Notes under the pieces: generated by a model | What the model was told of the DNA's origin: nothing | The model's input: only the letters and a program-made list of their open reading frames with translations | Database searches by the model: none | Origin: Carboxylicivirga sp. M1479 | Lineage (GTDB): Bacteria > Bacteroidota > Bacteroidia > Bacteroidales > Marinilabiliaceae | Direction: 5' to 3' | Length of the DNA: 64,000 nt | Assembly: GCF_007097485.1 (NCBI RefSeq) | Contig: NZ_VKDE01000002.1 | Span: 207,488-271,487 of the forward strand | Shown here: one piece after another, positions 27,164 to 36,192 of the stretch | How the letters are laid out: each line of letters opens with the position of its first letter | Position numbering within the stretch: the first letter of the stretch is position 1 | Position numbers and translations under genes: made by a program

Positions 27164-27676
27164 ATGAAGATTTACTACACACTGCTAGCATTAATGCTTT
27201 TTTCTATTGGAGCTGTTAATGCACAGCAGCCAATGAAGTTTGGACATATAAATAGTGCTGAAATTTTGCAAGCCATGCCCGATTTGAAGGCGGTTGAAAC
27301 TCAGCTTGAAGGTGAGTATAAAGAAAAAGAGGCTCAACTATTAACGATGCAGGAAGAGTTACAGGGCATGCAGCAAGCCTATCAGCAACAGGCTGCAAGT
27401 TTGACTCCTGCCGAAAGAAGTCAGAAAGAACAAGAGTTAATGGAGCTTAATCAAAAGGTTCAGAATTATTACATGTTATCTCAACAGCAGATTCAAGCCA
27501 AACAAAATGAATTGCAAGCACCAATTATTCAAAAATTACAAGCTGCCATTAGAGAAGTTGGTGATGAAGGAAGCTTCTTGTACATCTTTGAAATGACTAG
27601 TAGAGTTCCTGTTTATGCCTCCGATAAGAGCGTTGACATAGGGCCTTTGGTAAAAGCAAAATTAGGAATACAATAA
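27164..27676 (+). CDS. Skp/OmpH-family periplasmic chaperone, copy 2
   Basis: A 170-residue paralogue with signal peptide (YYTLLALMLFSIGAVNAQ), core start MKFGHINSAEILQAMPDLK, a glutamine-rich coiled-coil arm with QQ runs, and the end SVDIGPLVKAKLGIQ. It shares the KFGH(I/V)N core and the KSVD-x2-PLVKAKLG(I/V)Q ending with copy 3, so these two are a recent duplication. Only 14 bp separate it from copy 1. Presumed role: chaperone for outer-membrane proteins. Confidence 0.88.
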   Translation: MKIYYTLLALMLFSIGAVNAQQPMKFGHINSAEILQAMPDLKAVETQLEGEYKEKEAQLLTMQEELQGMQQAYQQQAASLTPAERSQKEQELMELNQKVQNYYMLSQQQIQAKQNELQAPIIQKLQAAIREVGDEGSFLYIFEMTSRVPVYASDKSVDIGPLVKAKLGIQ

Positions 27677-27700
27677 TCAGTAATTAAAAAATAGACATAT

Positions 27701-28213
27701 ATGAAATCTTTAAAAGTACTAATTGTTATAGCAGCCTTTGCCTTTGTAGGTAAAGTGCAGGCACAAGATTTAAAATTCGGTCATGTAAACATTCAGCAAT
27801 TGGTTGCTGAGTTACCTGAGAAAATGAGTGCTGATCAGGCTTTGCAAGGCGAAGCAACAAAGTTACAAGAGCAATTACAGGTAATGCAAGAAGATTTGCA
27901 GAATCGTTACAATACTTACATGTCTCAGCGCGATACTTTACCAGATTTAATTCGTGCAACAAAGGAGAAAGAAATTCAAGACCAAGAACAACGTATGCAG
28001 CAGTATAGCCAAATGGCTCAACAGTCGTTAGGTCAAAAAGAGCAACAATTGCTGCAGCCAATTATTATGAAGGTGCAAAAAGCAATTGATGAAGTAGGTC
28101 AGGAACAAGGCCTGATTTATATTTTTGATATTAGTACGCAGGTAGTTGTTTATCATTCAGATAAAAGTGTAGACTGTGCACCACTAGTGAAAGCTAAGTT
28201 GGGCGTTCAGTAA
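27701..28213 (+). CDS. Skp/OmpH-family periplasmic chaperone, copy 3
   Basis: Again 170 residues, with signal peptide (KVLIVIAAFAFVGKVQAQ), core LKFGHVNIQQLVAELPEKM, a coiled-coil arm rich in Gln/Glu, and the ending CAPLVKAKLGVQ. Close relative of copy 2. It is the last gene of the cluster started by the CBS gene, as a strong terminator follows 23 bp downstream. Some members of this family bind peptide or form mixed oligomers; whether the three mix is unknown. Confidence 0.88.
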   Translation: MKSLKVLIVIAAFAFVGKVQAQDLKFGHVNIQQLVAELPEKMSADQALQGEATKLQEQLQVMQEDLQNRYNTYMSQRDTLPDLIRATKEKEIQDQEQRMQQYSQMAQQSLGQKEQQLLQPIIMKVQKAIDEVGQEQGLIYIFDISTQVVVYHSDKSVDCAPLVKAKLGVQ

Positions 28214-28235
28214 AACCCACAATATTAAATTATGT

Positions 28236-28268
28236 AAGCGGGTGACTAGTTTTAGTCACCCGCTTTTG
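28236..28268 (+). terminator. Terminator of the bamA-skp cluster
   Basis: Perfect 12-bp stem AAGCGGGTGACT 28236-28247 / AGTCACCCGCTT 28254-28265 with a 6-nt loop and T run. Confidence 0.85.
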
Positions 28269-28283
28269 TATCTTTAAAGTTGT

Positions 28284-29114
28284 ATGGAAAGGATTAAAAA
28301 TGGACCAATTGCGATTTTTGACTCAGGTTATGGCGGGTTAACGGTGCTTAATAAAATTAAAAAGCATCTGCCCCATTACGATTACATCTATTTGGGCGAT
28401 AATGCTCGTACTCCATACGGTACTCGTTCCTTTGAGGTGGTGTACGACTATACATTAGAAGCTGTGAAGAAACTGTTTTCTATGGGGGCGCATTTAGTTA
28501 TTTTAGCCTGTAATACCGCTTCGGCAAAAGCATTGCGTAATATTCAACAAAAAGATTTGCCTAACATTGATGTATCACGACGTGTTCTTGGGGTAATCAG
28601 ACCCAGTGTTGAAGTGGTCGATGAATTAAGTGATACGAAGCATGTAGGTGTTTTCGGCACTTTAGGAACCGTACAGTCTGAATCTTATCCAATCGAAATC
28701 AATAAACTTTATCCTAATATTAAGGTGTCTCAAGAAGCTTGTCCTATGTGGGTGCCGTTGGTTGAAAACAATGAGTTTGGGAGTGCAGGAGCCGATTACT
28801 TCGTGCATAAACATGTTGATCGTTTATTAACGAATGACCCTTTAATTGATACCATTGTTTTAGGATGTACCCATTATCCCTTATTGCTTAAGAAAATAAA
28901 AAAATATCTACCTACCCACATTCAAATTGTTGAGCAAGGTGATATTGTTGGGGAGAGCTTAAAGGATTATTTGATTCGTCATCCGGGGATGGATGAAAAA
29001 TGCTCAAAAGAAGGGGAGATGCACTTTTATACCACAGAGCAAGTTGAAAAGTTCAAACAAACTGCTGGCATATTTTTCGATGGAGACTTAAATGTTGAAC
29101 ACCTAGTATTGTAA
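28284..29114 (+). CDS. murI: Glutamate racemase
   Basis: A 276-residue cofactor-independent racemase that supplies D-glutamate for peptidoglycan. The two catalytic cysteines are C76 in ACNTAS and C195 in GCTHYP; the N-terminal IFDSGYGGLTVL carries the conserved Asp13. Length is normal. It starts 16 bp after the terminator of the skp cluster, so it probably has its own promoter or receives readthrough. Its stop codon lies within the next hairpin. Confidence 0.96.
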   Translation: MERIKNGPIAIFDSGYGGLTVLNKIKKHLPHYDYIYLGDNARTPYGTRSFEVVYDYTLEAVKKLFSMGAHLVILACNTASAKALRNIQQKDLPNIDVSRRVLGVIRPSVEVVDELSDTKHVGVFGTLGTVQSESYPIEINKLYPNIKVSQEACPMWVPLVENNEFGSAGADYFVHKHVDRLLTNDPLIDTIVLGCTHYPLLLKKIKKYLPTHIQIVEQGDIVGESLKDYLIRHPGMDEKCSKEGEMHFYTTEQVEKFKQTAGIFFDGDLNVEHLVL

Positions 29115-29148
29115 GGCTATCAACATTTGATTACATGCTGATAGCCTT
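29113..29148. terminator. Bidirectional terminator between murI and the gamma-carbonic anhydrase gene
   Basis: Perfect 10-bp stem AAGGCTATCA 29113-29122 / TGATAGCCTT 29139-29148. It starts within the murI stop codon and ends 6 bp before the convergent gene. Confidence 0.7.
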
Positions 29149-29154
29149 AATGTT

Positions 29155-29679
29155 TTATTTGTCATCTTCTTTAAACCACCCTGCATACATTAAGTAATTG
29201 TTGGCAATTTTTTGAACCATCTCTCTTGATTGTTCAGGTTCAATGTCTTTGACCTTTTTGGCTGGTACACCCGCATAAATGCTATTAGGCTCAACAATTG
29301 TTCCTGTTAAAACCAATGAGTTAGCCGCAATAATAGAATTAGTGCCGATAACAGCATGGTCTAGTACAGTTGCTCCTATACCTATTAATACATTATCTTC
29401 AATTTTTGCTCCATGTATTGTTACATTATGGCCAATAGAAACATTATGCCCAATTTCAACCGTTGATTTTTGGTAAAGTGTATGTAGTACCGAACCATCT
29501 TGGATGTTTACTTTATTGCCAATTCGAATTGAATTAACATCTCCGCGTAGCACGGCATTAAACCAAATGCTACAATCGTCTCCCATTTCTACATCCCCTA
29601 TTATTGTTGCATTTTCTGCCAGATAAGCATTTTTACCAATTTTTGGTGTGAAATCTCTTACTGTTTTTATTAATGCCAT
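29155..29679 (-). CDS. Gamma-carbonic anhydrase family protein
   Basis: A 174-residue left-handed beta-helix protein with hexapeptide repeats (IIGDVEMGDDCSIWFNAVL, NVLIGIGATVLDHAVIG). Three histidines in the metal-ligand pattern of gamma-carbonic anhydrases are present: H66 (SVLHT), H84 (SIGHN) and H89 (TIHG), the last two five residues apart as in the archaeal prototype Cam. The acidic loop of Cam is absent, as in most bacterial YrdA/PaaY-like members, so real anhydrase activity is uncertain. Trimer expected, cytoplasmic. It is convergent with murI. Confidence 0.88.
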   Translation of the reverse strand: MALIKTVRDFTPKIGKNAYLAENATIIGDVEMGDDCSIWFNAVLRGDVNSIRIGNKVNIQDGSVLHTLYQKSTVEIGHNVSIGHNVTIHGAKIEDNVLIGIGATVLDHAVIGTNSIIAANSLVLTGTIVEPNSIYAGVPAKKVKDIEPEQSREMVQKIANNYLMYAGWFKEDDK

Positions 29680-30060
29680 ATTTGTATTTTTTGATTGTTA
29701 TTGTTTACTTTAAAAGTAACAGTATAAGAAACAATTAGTTTGATTTGAATATTGATGAATCATACAGCAAAAATACAATCATCTTTTTGAATAAAAGATG
29801 AATTAGCGCGCAATATTAATAGAATATTAATAATGACCTAATGCCATGATGTGTTTAATAAATGTGTTGTATAACACAAGGGGTGCAGAGGCTAAACATG
29901 ACAAAAGTCACTATGTTGACATGGTCATATCTCTACCTTTACCAGCGTATTTAGAAGGAAATTAATGTCGATAAGAGAGTGCTTATTTTCATTGATTTCC
30001 TTTTTATCGATTGCTTAACTTTGTTTTAATATATAGATACAAATCAGAACCTTATCAATC
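29680..30060. other. Intergenic region upstream of korA
   Basis: 380 bp of AT-rich DNA between divergent genes. It carries the korA promoter at 29992-30023. An 11-bp string AAGGGGTGCAG at 29878-29888 also occurs in the gltB leader (4437-4447). Nothing gene-like is present. Confidence 0.5.
29992..30023 (+). promoter_or_regulatory. Promoter for korAB
   Basis: TTG at 29992-29994 and TAACTTTG at 30016-30023 with a 21-bp spacer fit the Bacteroidota -33/-7 consensus; the start codon is 37 bp downstream. Confidence 0.55.
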
Positions 30061-31908
30061 ATGGGTAAAAGGTCAAAAGTTATTGAAAGAGATGAAGTAG
30101 TAGTTAGGTTTTCTGGAGATTCCGGCGATGGGATGCAGTTGACAGGAACCTTATTCTCTTACACCTCAGCAATTTTCGGAAACGACATATCAACGTTTCC
30201 AGATTATCCATCTGAAATACGTGCCCCACAGGGTACCATTAGCGGAGTATCCGGGTTTCAGGTGCATTTTGGACATACCGAAGTTTTTACTCCGGGTGAT
30301 TATTGCGATGTATTAGTAGCGATGAATCCTGCGGCATTAAAAGCAAATGCCAAATGGATGAAGCCTGGTGGTACTGTTGTTCTTGACGTTGATAGTTGCG
30401 ACGAAAAGAACTTGCGTAAAGCCGGTTACGAAACTGACGATCCAATTACTGAAAGTAAATTAGGAGATTACAACATTGTAAAAGCACCAATCACAACTCT
30501 CACAAAAGAGAGTTTAAAAGATATGGGGCTTGATAATAAAAGTATTCTTCGAAGTAAGAATATGTATGCTCTTGGATTGGTTTACTGGTTATTCGACCGT
30601 CCTTTAGATCACACAAAAGAATACATAAGTAAAAAGTTTAAGAAAAATCAACTGGTTGTTGATGCCAACTTAAAGGTGTTGGATGATGGTTACAACTATG
30701 GTAACATTATTCAGGCATTAACACCATCATACCATATACACCCTGCCGACATTAAAAAAGGTAAGTACCGTAACTTAAGCGGTAATGTTGCCGTGGCTTG
30801 GGGATTTTTAGCTGCTGCAGAAAAGAGTGGACTTGAATTATTCCTAGGGTCATACCCTATTACGCCAGCTACGGAGATTCTTCAAGAGTTAAGTGCACGT
30901 AAAGATTTAGGTGTAAAGGTATTTCAGGCTGAAGATGAGATTGCAGGTATTTGTACAACCATAGGAGCTAGTTTTGCTGGTGACTTAGCAGTAACTACTA
31001 CATCGGGTCCTGGTTTAGCATTAAAAGGTGAAGCGATTGGTTTGGCTGTAATTGCCGAATTACCAATGGTAATTGTAAATGTACAGCGTGGTGGTCCATC
31101 AACAGGTTTGCCAACGAAAACAGAGCAATCGGATTTAATGCAAGCCCTATACGGACGTAATGGTGAAAGCCCATGCGTTGTGATAGCGGCTAGCTCACCA
31201 ACTAATTGTTTTGATTATGCGTTTTATGCTGCTAAAATTGCAGTTGAGCATATGACGCCTGTAATATTATTAACTGATGGTTTCTTAGCCAACGGAACAC
31301 AACCATGGCGTTTACCTAATTTAGAGGAGTGGCCAAGTATTAATGTTCCTAAGGCTGATGTTAACGATAAAGACTGGCATCCGTATAAACGTGATGTGGA
31401 AAAATTGTCACGTTACTGGGCTACGCCAGGTGTTGCAGGTTTAGAGCACCGAATTGGAGGTCTTGAAAAAGATGAGCACACTGGAGCTGTATCGCACGAT
31501 GCGCTTAATCACGAGCGTATGGTTGAAATACGTGAGGATAAAGTTCAGCGTGTTGCTACTAATATTCCTGAATTGGAATTGTTAGGTGATGAAAATGCTA
31601 ATGTTTTAGTTGTAGGCTGGGGTGGTACCTTTGGTCACTTATTTACCGCTGTTGATGAGTTGGCAAATGAGGGGCATAACTTCGCTTTGGCTCATTTTAA
31701 CTACATTAAGCCACTTCCACGCAATACATATGATGTGTTAAAGCGTTACAAGAAAATTGTAGTGTGCGAATTAAACCGTGGTCAGTTTGCTGACTATTTG
31801 ACAATGAATTTCCCTGATATTCAAACACTACGTTTTAATAAAATACAGGGACAACCATTTACGGTAGTAGAATTAAAAGATCACTTTAAAACATTGCTGG
31901 AGGAATAA
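30061..31908 (+). CDS. korA: 2-oxoglutarate:ferredoxin oxidoreductase, fused gamma-alpha subunit
   Basis: A 615-residue subunit in which the gamma domain (about residues 10-190, VVRFSGDSGDGMQLTGTLF) precedes the alpha domain (from about 235, with GSYPITPATEILQEL). With the beta subunit next door it forms a CoA-dependent 2-oxoacid:ferredoxin oxidoreductase; gamma-alpha plus beta pairs of this kind in Bacteroidota are usually assigned to 2-oxoglutarate, which yields succinyl-CoA and reduced ferredoxin and can run in the reductive direction. Substrate is assigned by family, not by a diagnostic residue. No separate ferredoxin subunit gene is adjacent. This is an oxygen-sensitive, anaerobe-style enzyme. 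Confidence 0.9.
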   Translation: MGKRSKVIERDEVVVRFSGDSGDGMQLTGTLFSYTSAIFGNDISTFPDYPSEIRAPQGTISGVSGFQVHFGHTEVFTPGDYCDVLVAMNPAALKANAKWMKPGGTVVLDVDSCDEKNLRKAGYETDDPITESKLGDYNIVKAPITTLTKESLKDMGLDNKSILRSKNMYALGLVYWLFDRPLDHTKEYISKKFKKNQLVVDANLKVLDDGYNYGNIIQALTPSYHIHPADIKKGKYRNLSGNVAVAWGFLAAAEKSGLELFLGSYPITPATEILQELSARKDLGVKVFQAEDEIAGICTTIGASFAGDLAVTTTSGPGLALKGEAIGLAVIAELPMVIVNVQRGGPSTGLPTKTEQSDLMQALYGRNGESPCVVIAASSPTNCFDYAFYAAKIAVEHMTPVILLTDGFLANGTQPWRLPNLEEWPSINVPKADVNDKDWHPYKRDVEKLSRYWATPGVAGLEHRIGGLEKDEHTGAVSHDALNHERMVEIREDKVQRVATNIPELELLGDENANVLVVGWGGTFGHLFTAVDELANEGHNFALAHFNYIKPLPRNTYDVLKRYKKIVVCELNRGQFADYLTMNFPDIQTLRFNKIQGQPFTVVELKDHFKTLLEE

Positions 31909-31911
31909 ATA

Positions 31912-32928
31912 ATGGCTGAAAATTGTCAAGTTAAATTTACAGAATTTAAGAGCGACCAAAGTGTAAAATGGTGTCCTGGATGTGGAGACCATGCTATTCT
32001 TAATTCAGTGCAGAAAGCAATGGCCGCTATGGGATATAAGAAAGAAGAAGTAGCCGTTATTTCAGGTATCGGCTGTTCATCTCGTTTTCCCTATTATATG
32101 GAAACTTACGGGTTTCATACCATTCATGGACGTGGCTCAGCAGTAGCTTCAGGTGTTAAAGTTGCGAATCCTGATTTGCAGGTTTGGCAAATTACCGGTG
32201 ACGGTGATGCCTTAGCTATTGGTGGTAACCACTTTATTCATACCATTCGTCGTAACATCGACCTAAATGTGATTTTATTTAATAATCAGATTTATGGTTT
32301 GACAAAGGGGCAGTATTCTCCAACTTCTAAGCGTGGTTTTATTTCTAAAACATCGCCTTTTGGTACAGTAGAAGCTCCATTCCGTCCGGGTGAGTTATGT
32401 ATTGGTGCTCGTGGTCAATTTTTTGCTCGATGCATTGATACGGATATTAAACATTCGGTTGTAATGATGGAAGCAGCAGCACGCCATGAGGGAACATCGA
32501 TTGTTGAAGTATTGCAAAACTGTGTGATTTACAATGATAAAACACATAATGCAATTACGGATAAAGCGCACAATGCTGATAGAACGATTAAACTAGAGCA
32601 TGGAAAACCAATGATCTTCGGAAAAGAAAGAAACAAAGGTTTAATGCTTGATGGTTTAACGCTAAAAATTGTAACGATTGGTGAAGATGGTATTACTGAA
32701 GCAGATATTTTGGTTCACGATGCCACATGTGACGATATTACTTTGCACTTAAAGCTAGCTGATATGGAATATCCTGAATATCCAGTTGCATTAGGTGTTA
32801 TTCGTTCTGTTGAAGCACCAGTATATGATCAGTGTGTAACTGAACAATTGGCAGCAGTTCAAGAAAAGTCAACAATAAAATCCTTTACAGATCTGATTCA
32901 TTCAGGAGATGTTTGGGATGTAGAATAA
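31912..32928 (+). CDS. korB: 2-oxoglutarate:ferredoxin oxidoreductase, beta subunit
   Basis: A 338-residue thiamine-diphosphate subunit. WCPGCGDHAIL (residues about 20-30) and GIGCSSRFPYYM supply cluster/active-site residues; TGDGDALAIGGNHFIH and NNQIYGLTKGQYSPTS form the TPP/Mg site. It starts 4 bp after korA, so translation is probably coupled. There is no 2x[4Fe-4S] ferredoxin domain, normal for this class. Confidence 0.92.
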   Translation: MAENCQVKFTEFKSDQSVKWCPGCGDHAILNSVQKAMAAMGYKKEEVAVISGIGCSSRFPYYMETYGFHTIHGRGSAVASGVKVANPDLQVWQITGDGDALAIGGNHFIHTIRRNIDLNVILFNNQIYGLTKGQYSPTSKRGFISKTSPFGTVEAPFRPGELCIGARGQFFARCIDTDIKHSVVMMEAAARHEGTSIVEVLQNCVIYNDKTHNAITDKAHNADRTIKLEHGKPMIFGKERNKGLMLDGLTLKIVTIGEDGITEADILVHDATCDDITLHLKLADMEYPEYPVALGVIRSVEAPVYDQCVTEQLAAVQEKSTIKSFTDLIHSGDVWDVE

Positions 32929-32951
32929 TTTTTTATTTGAATTAGCACTTC

Positions 32952-32986
32952 AGGCCGTTTGGAATTTATTCTGAACGGCTTTTTTT
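32952..32986 (+). terminator. korAB terminator
   Basis: Stem GCCGTT 32954-32959 / AACGGC 32974-32979, extendable by a G-U pair, followed by seven T residues. Confidence 0.7.
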
Positions 32987-32990
32987 ATAC

Positions 32991-33022
32991 AATAAAAAAC
33001 CCGTGAATAATATTCACAGGTT
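32991..33022 (-). terminator. Terminator of the TetR gene
   Basis: Stem 32998-33008 / 33012-33022 with one mismatch; on the minus strand it is followed by a run of T (the A run at 32994-32999). It faces the korAB terminator. Confidence 0.65.
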
Positions 33023-33065
33023 GTAGTTTTATCTTTTTCTTGAAATCTTACGATTCCATATAGAT

Positions 33066-33743
33066 TTATTTCGCTAGTAGAGAGTCGGTAAATTTCTCAA
33101 GCATTGTTTTGACTTCCTCATAATCATCGTCTTTAACCCTTACATCGGTTAAGCGTGGCAAATGAATAGCAAAATAACTATGGCTGTTTGCCATTTCAAA
33201 TAAATTACTAGCCAAAGCCCTAGGGTAGGCAAAATCCGGATTTACTTCTGAAATTACACCGGCTACTTTCTCACAGAGCATTTTGTAATTAGAGAAAAAA
33301 CCTTCTGTGTTTTCTTTGTCAACCAACTTTGTGTAATATGCTTTGGTCCCTTCGGCAATTATTAAACGGTGTAAAACACTTTCGTTAACATAGTCGATGG
33401 CAGGGTTTTCTTTGTAAGCATAAACCAATGTGCCTATGATTACCTTCAGGCGCTCTTGGGGCGATTTAATATTCATTGTGTGGATATCGATTAGATAGCT
33501 AACCCATTCCCAGTACCACGAAACAAGATACAGTAATAATAAGTGTTTGTTTTCGAAATAGCGATACACCGAAGCTTCAGTTGACCCCATTTTAATGGCC
33601 AACTTTTTAAAAGTAAAAGCTTCAAACCCGATTTCGTCAATTAATAAAATACTGTGTCGTATAATGTTTTGACCTAATGAAGTCTCTTGCGGGTCGCGAA
33701 GATAGAGCTTGTCGTTTAAGCTGATTTTTATTCCAATAGACAT
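33066..33743 (-). CDS. TetR/AcrR-family transcriptional regulator
   Basis: A 225-residue protein with an N-terminal helix-turn-helix (IGFEAFTFKKLAIKMGSTEA, then SVYRYFENKHLLLLYLV, residues about 35-70), the TetR signature, and a helical C-terminal ligand domain with no recognisable relative. I use the ATG at 33743; a TTG at 33788 would add 15 residues. It is divergent from the SulP transporter, with a 202-bp gap that contains that operon's promoter, so it probably controls the transporter/carbonic anhydrase pair. The effector is unknown. Confidence 0.85.
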   Translation of the reverse strand: MSIGIKISLNDKLYLRDPQETSLGQNIIRHSILLIDEIGFEAFTFKKLAIKMGSTEASVYRYFENKHLLLLYLVSWYWEWVSYLIDIHTMNIKSPQERLKVIIGTLVYAYKENPAIDYVNESVLHRLIIAEGTKAYYTKLVDKENTEGFFSNYKMLCEKVAGVISEVNPDFAYPRALASNLFEMANSHSYFAIHLPRLTDVRVKDDDYEEVKTMLEKFTDSLLAK

Positions 33744-33833
33744 AGATGCAAAAGTATTTGTAACAAAAGTAAAATTTTTTTTGAACAAATTGGCGATTTT
33801 GACGTTCTAGTAAAACATACTTGTGTGATAGTA

Positions 33834-33863
33834 TTGCTATTGTAACAAAAAGTAATAGCTTTG
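33834..33863 (+). promoter_or_regulatory. Promoter for the SulP-carbonic anhydrase operon
   Basis: TTG at 33834-33836 and TAGCTTTG at 33856-33863 with a 19-bp spacer, a full match to the Bacteroidota consensus; transcript start expected near 33870, about 75 nt before the start codon. It lies in the gap shared with the divergent TetR gene. Confidence 0.65.
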
Positions 33864-33945
33864 TACCGGATTTATTGCTAAGTTCAATTATTAATTACGA
33901 CACTGTTGACCGGTAGCAGTTCAAATGAAAAATAAGTAAAATACG

Positions 33946-35541
33946 ATGAGTGTCACAAAAAAAGATGGTTTGTTTAGCAACCTGAAGCAGGATATTCCTG
34001 CCTCGGTGGTAGTGTTTTTAGTTGCGGTTCCTCTTTGTTTAGGAATTGCTTTAGCATCCGGAGCTCCTTTATTCTCCGGTATAATTGCAGGTATAATTGG
34101 GGGTATAGTTGTTGGTGCTTTTAGTGGCTCACAGCTAGGCGTTAGTGGCCCTGCGGCAGGTCTGGCGGTTATTGTCCTTTCTGCCATTAGTGAATTGGGT
34201 TCTTTCGAAATATTTTTAGCTGCTGTTGTTTTAAGTGGTGTATTTCAGCTCATTTTGGGGTATGCAAAGGCCGGTATTATAGGGTATTATTTTCCATCAT
34301 CCGTAATTAAAGGGATGTTGTCAGGAATCGGTATCATTATAATTCTAAAACAAATACCTCATAGTTTAGGATACGATAAAGATTATCATGGCAGTTTGGC
34401 ATTTTCACAGCCCGATGGGCACAATACTTTGTCAGAACTATATTACATGTTTGAGGCGATAACACCAGGAGCGGCTTTAATAACAATTATATCAATGGCA
34501 GTTCTTATCTTATGGGAGCAGCCTTTTATGAAGAAAGTCAAGCTTTTTAGTGTTGTACAAGGCCCATTAGTGGTTGTAGCATCAGGTATTGGTTTAAATG
34601 TATTATTTCAATCGATTCCGTCTCTTTCATTAAAAGCCAATCAGGTGGTTGCCATTCCTGTGGCTGATAGTTTCTCTGGCTTCATAGGTCAGTTTACTAC
34701 GCCTGATTTTAGTCAAATGTTAAATCCGGGTATTTGGGTTGTTGCTGCCACTATTGCTATTGTAGCAAGTTTAGAAACGCTACTATGTTTGGAGGCCACC
34801 GATAAACTGGATCCTCAAAAGCGTGTGACGCCAACGAACAGGGAGTTAAAGGCTCAAGGAATTGGAAATATTTTGTCTGGACTTGTTGGGGGATTACCGA
34901 TTACCCAAGTAATTGTGCGTAGTTCAACCAATATTCAGTCGGGTGGAAAAACAAAGATGTCGGCCATATTACATGGTGTTATTATGCTGTTATGTGCCAT
35001 GGCTATACCAGCAGTTCTTAATTTGATTCCTTTGGCTAGTTTAGCGGCTATCTTATTCATTGTTGGTTATAAGTTAGCCAAGCCAGTTGTGTTTAAGCAA
35101 ATGTATAAATTAGGTGTTGAGCATTTTGCTCCGTTCATGGTAACCATTGCTGGTATCATATTTACCGATTTATTGGTGGGAATTATTTTAGGGCTAGTTG
35201 TCGCGGTTATGTACATCCTTTATAATAATTATAAAAAGCCATTTTTATTTGAAACCGATAAGCACTTAAAAGAAAAAGAACTGCACTTAGAGCTGGCTGA
35301 GGATGTTACTTTTATTAATAAAGCAAGCATCTTAAATACACTTGGTCAGGTGCCTAATGGATCCAAAGTAGTGATAAATGCCACTCGTTCAGTTAACATT
35401 TGTCAGGATGTAATCGAGATAATTGATGAATTTGAAACGAGTGCTAAATATCGGGATATTACGGTTGAGATATTAAAGCGTGAAAGGCGAGGGGTTGAAA
35501 ATCAGCGTAAAGTTGCCGAATTTGCCTTGAATGAAGTATAA
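33946..35541 (+). CDS. SulP-family anion transporter
   Basis: A 531-residue inner-membrane protein with about 11-13 hydrophobic segments and a C-terminal STAS-like domain (about residues 440-525, ...KVVINATRSVNICQDVIEIIDEF). The SulP signature near the N-terminus, DIPASVVVFLVAVPLCLGIA followed by ASGAPLFSGIIAGIIGG, is clear. Family members carry sulfate, bicarbonate or other anions. A beta-carbonic anhydrase gene follows 21 bp downstream, which favours bicarbonate as substrate, by context only. Regulated probably by the divergent TetR protein. Confidence 0.88.
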   Translation: MSVTKKDGLFSNLKQDIPASVVVFLVAVPLCLGIALASGAPLFSGIIAGIIGGIVVGAFSGSQLGVSGPAAGLAVIVLSAISELGSFEIFLAAVVLSGVFQLILGYAKAGIIGYYFPSSVIKGMLSGIGIIIILKQIPHSLGYDKDYHGSLAFSQPDGHNTLSELYYMFEAITPGAALITIISMAVLILWEQPFMKKVKLFSVVQGPLVVVASGIGLNVLFQSIPSLSLKANQVVAIPVADSFSGFIGQFTTPDFSQMLNPGIWVVAATIAIVASLETLLCLEATDKLDPQKRVTPTNRELKAQGIGNILSGLVGGLPITQVIVRSSTNIQSGGKTKMSAILHGVIMLLCAMAIPAVLNLIPLASLAAILFIVGYKLAKPVVFKQMYKLGVEHFAPFMVTIAGIIFTDLLVGIILGLVVAVMYILYNNYKKPFLFETDKHLKEKELHLELAEDVTFINKASILNTLGQVPNGSKVVINATRSVNICQDVIEIIDEFETSAKYRDITVEILKRERRGVENQRKVAEFALNEV

Positions 35542-35562
35542 CAACTTAAAATCAGAACAATT

Positions 35563-36192
35563 ATGAGTACAATAACACAAAATGCACAATCACAGTCGAG
35601 TATAACGCCCGGTAAGGCCATTGAATTATTAAAAGAGGGAAATAAGCGTTTTTTAGCAGCTAAAGCTTTAAATCGTGATTGGCATCAACAAGTGAAAGAA
35701 ACAGCCACAGGTCAATATCCATTTGCTGCTATTGTTAGTTGTATCGATTCGCGTATACCAACAGAAGTCGTTTTTGATCAAGGTATTGGAGATGTATTTA
35801 ATGCACGTGTTGCAGGTAATATTGTTAATGAAGATATACTTGGAAGCCTTGAGTTTGCATGTAAGCTAGCTGGTGCAAAAAGCATTGTTGTTTTGGGTCA
35901 TACTTCATGTGGTGCAGTTAAAGGCGCTTGTGATAATGCACAACTTGGCAACTTAACACAAATGCTTGATAAAATTAAGCCCGCTGTTGACTTAACACCA
36001 ACTGCCGATGGTGAAGAAAGAAACTCTGGCAATATTGGTTTTGTCAATAAAGTGGCGGATAAAAATGTAGAGTTAACCATTGAAAATATAAAATCGCAAA
36101 GTACAGTACTAAATCAGATGCTAGAAGCAGGTGAGATAAATATTGTAGGTGCTATGTACGATGTGAAAACAGGAGAAATTACCTTTAGTTAG
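35563..36192 (+). CDS. Beta-class carbonic anhydrase
   Basis: A 209-residue cytoplasmic enzyme that interconverts CO2 and bicarbonate. Zinc ligands C60, H113 and C116, and the catalytic dyad D62/R64 are seen in SCIDSRIP and LGHTSCGAVKG. No signal peptide. Co-transcribed with the SulP gene, the pair would import and equilibrate bicarbonate for carboxylases. Confidence 0.94.
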   Translation: MSTITQNAQSQSSITPGKAIELLKEGNKRFLAAKALNRDWHQQVKETATGQYPFAAIVSCIDSRIPTEVVFDQGIGDVFNARVAGNIVNEDILGSLEFACKLAGAKSIVVLGHTSCGAVKGACDNAQLGNLTQMLDKIKPAVDLTPTADGEERNSGNIGFVNKVADKNVELTIENIKSQSTVLNQMLEAGEINIVGAMYDVKTGEITFS

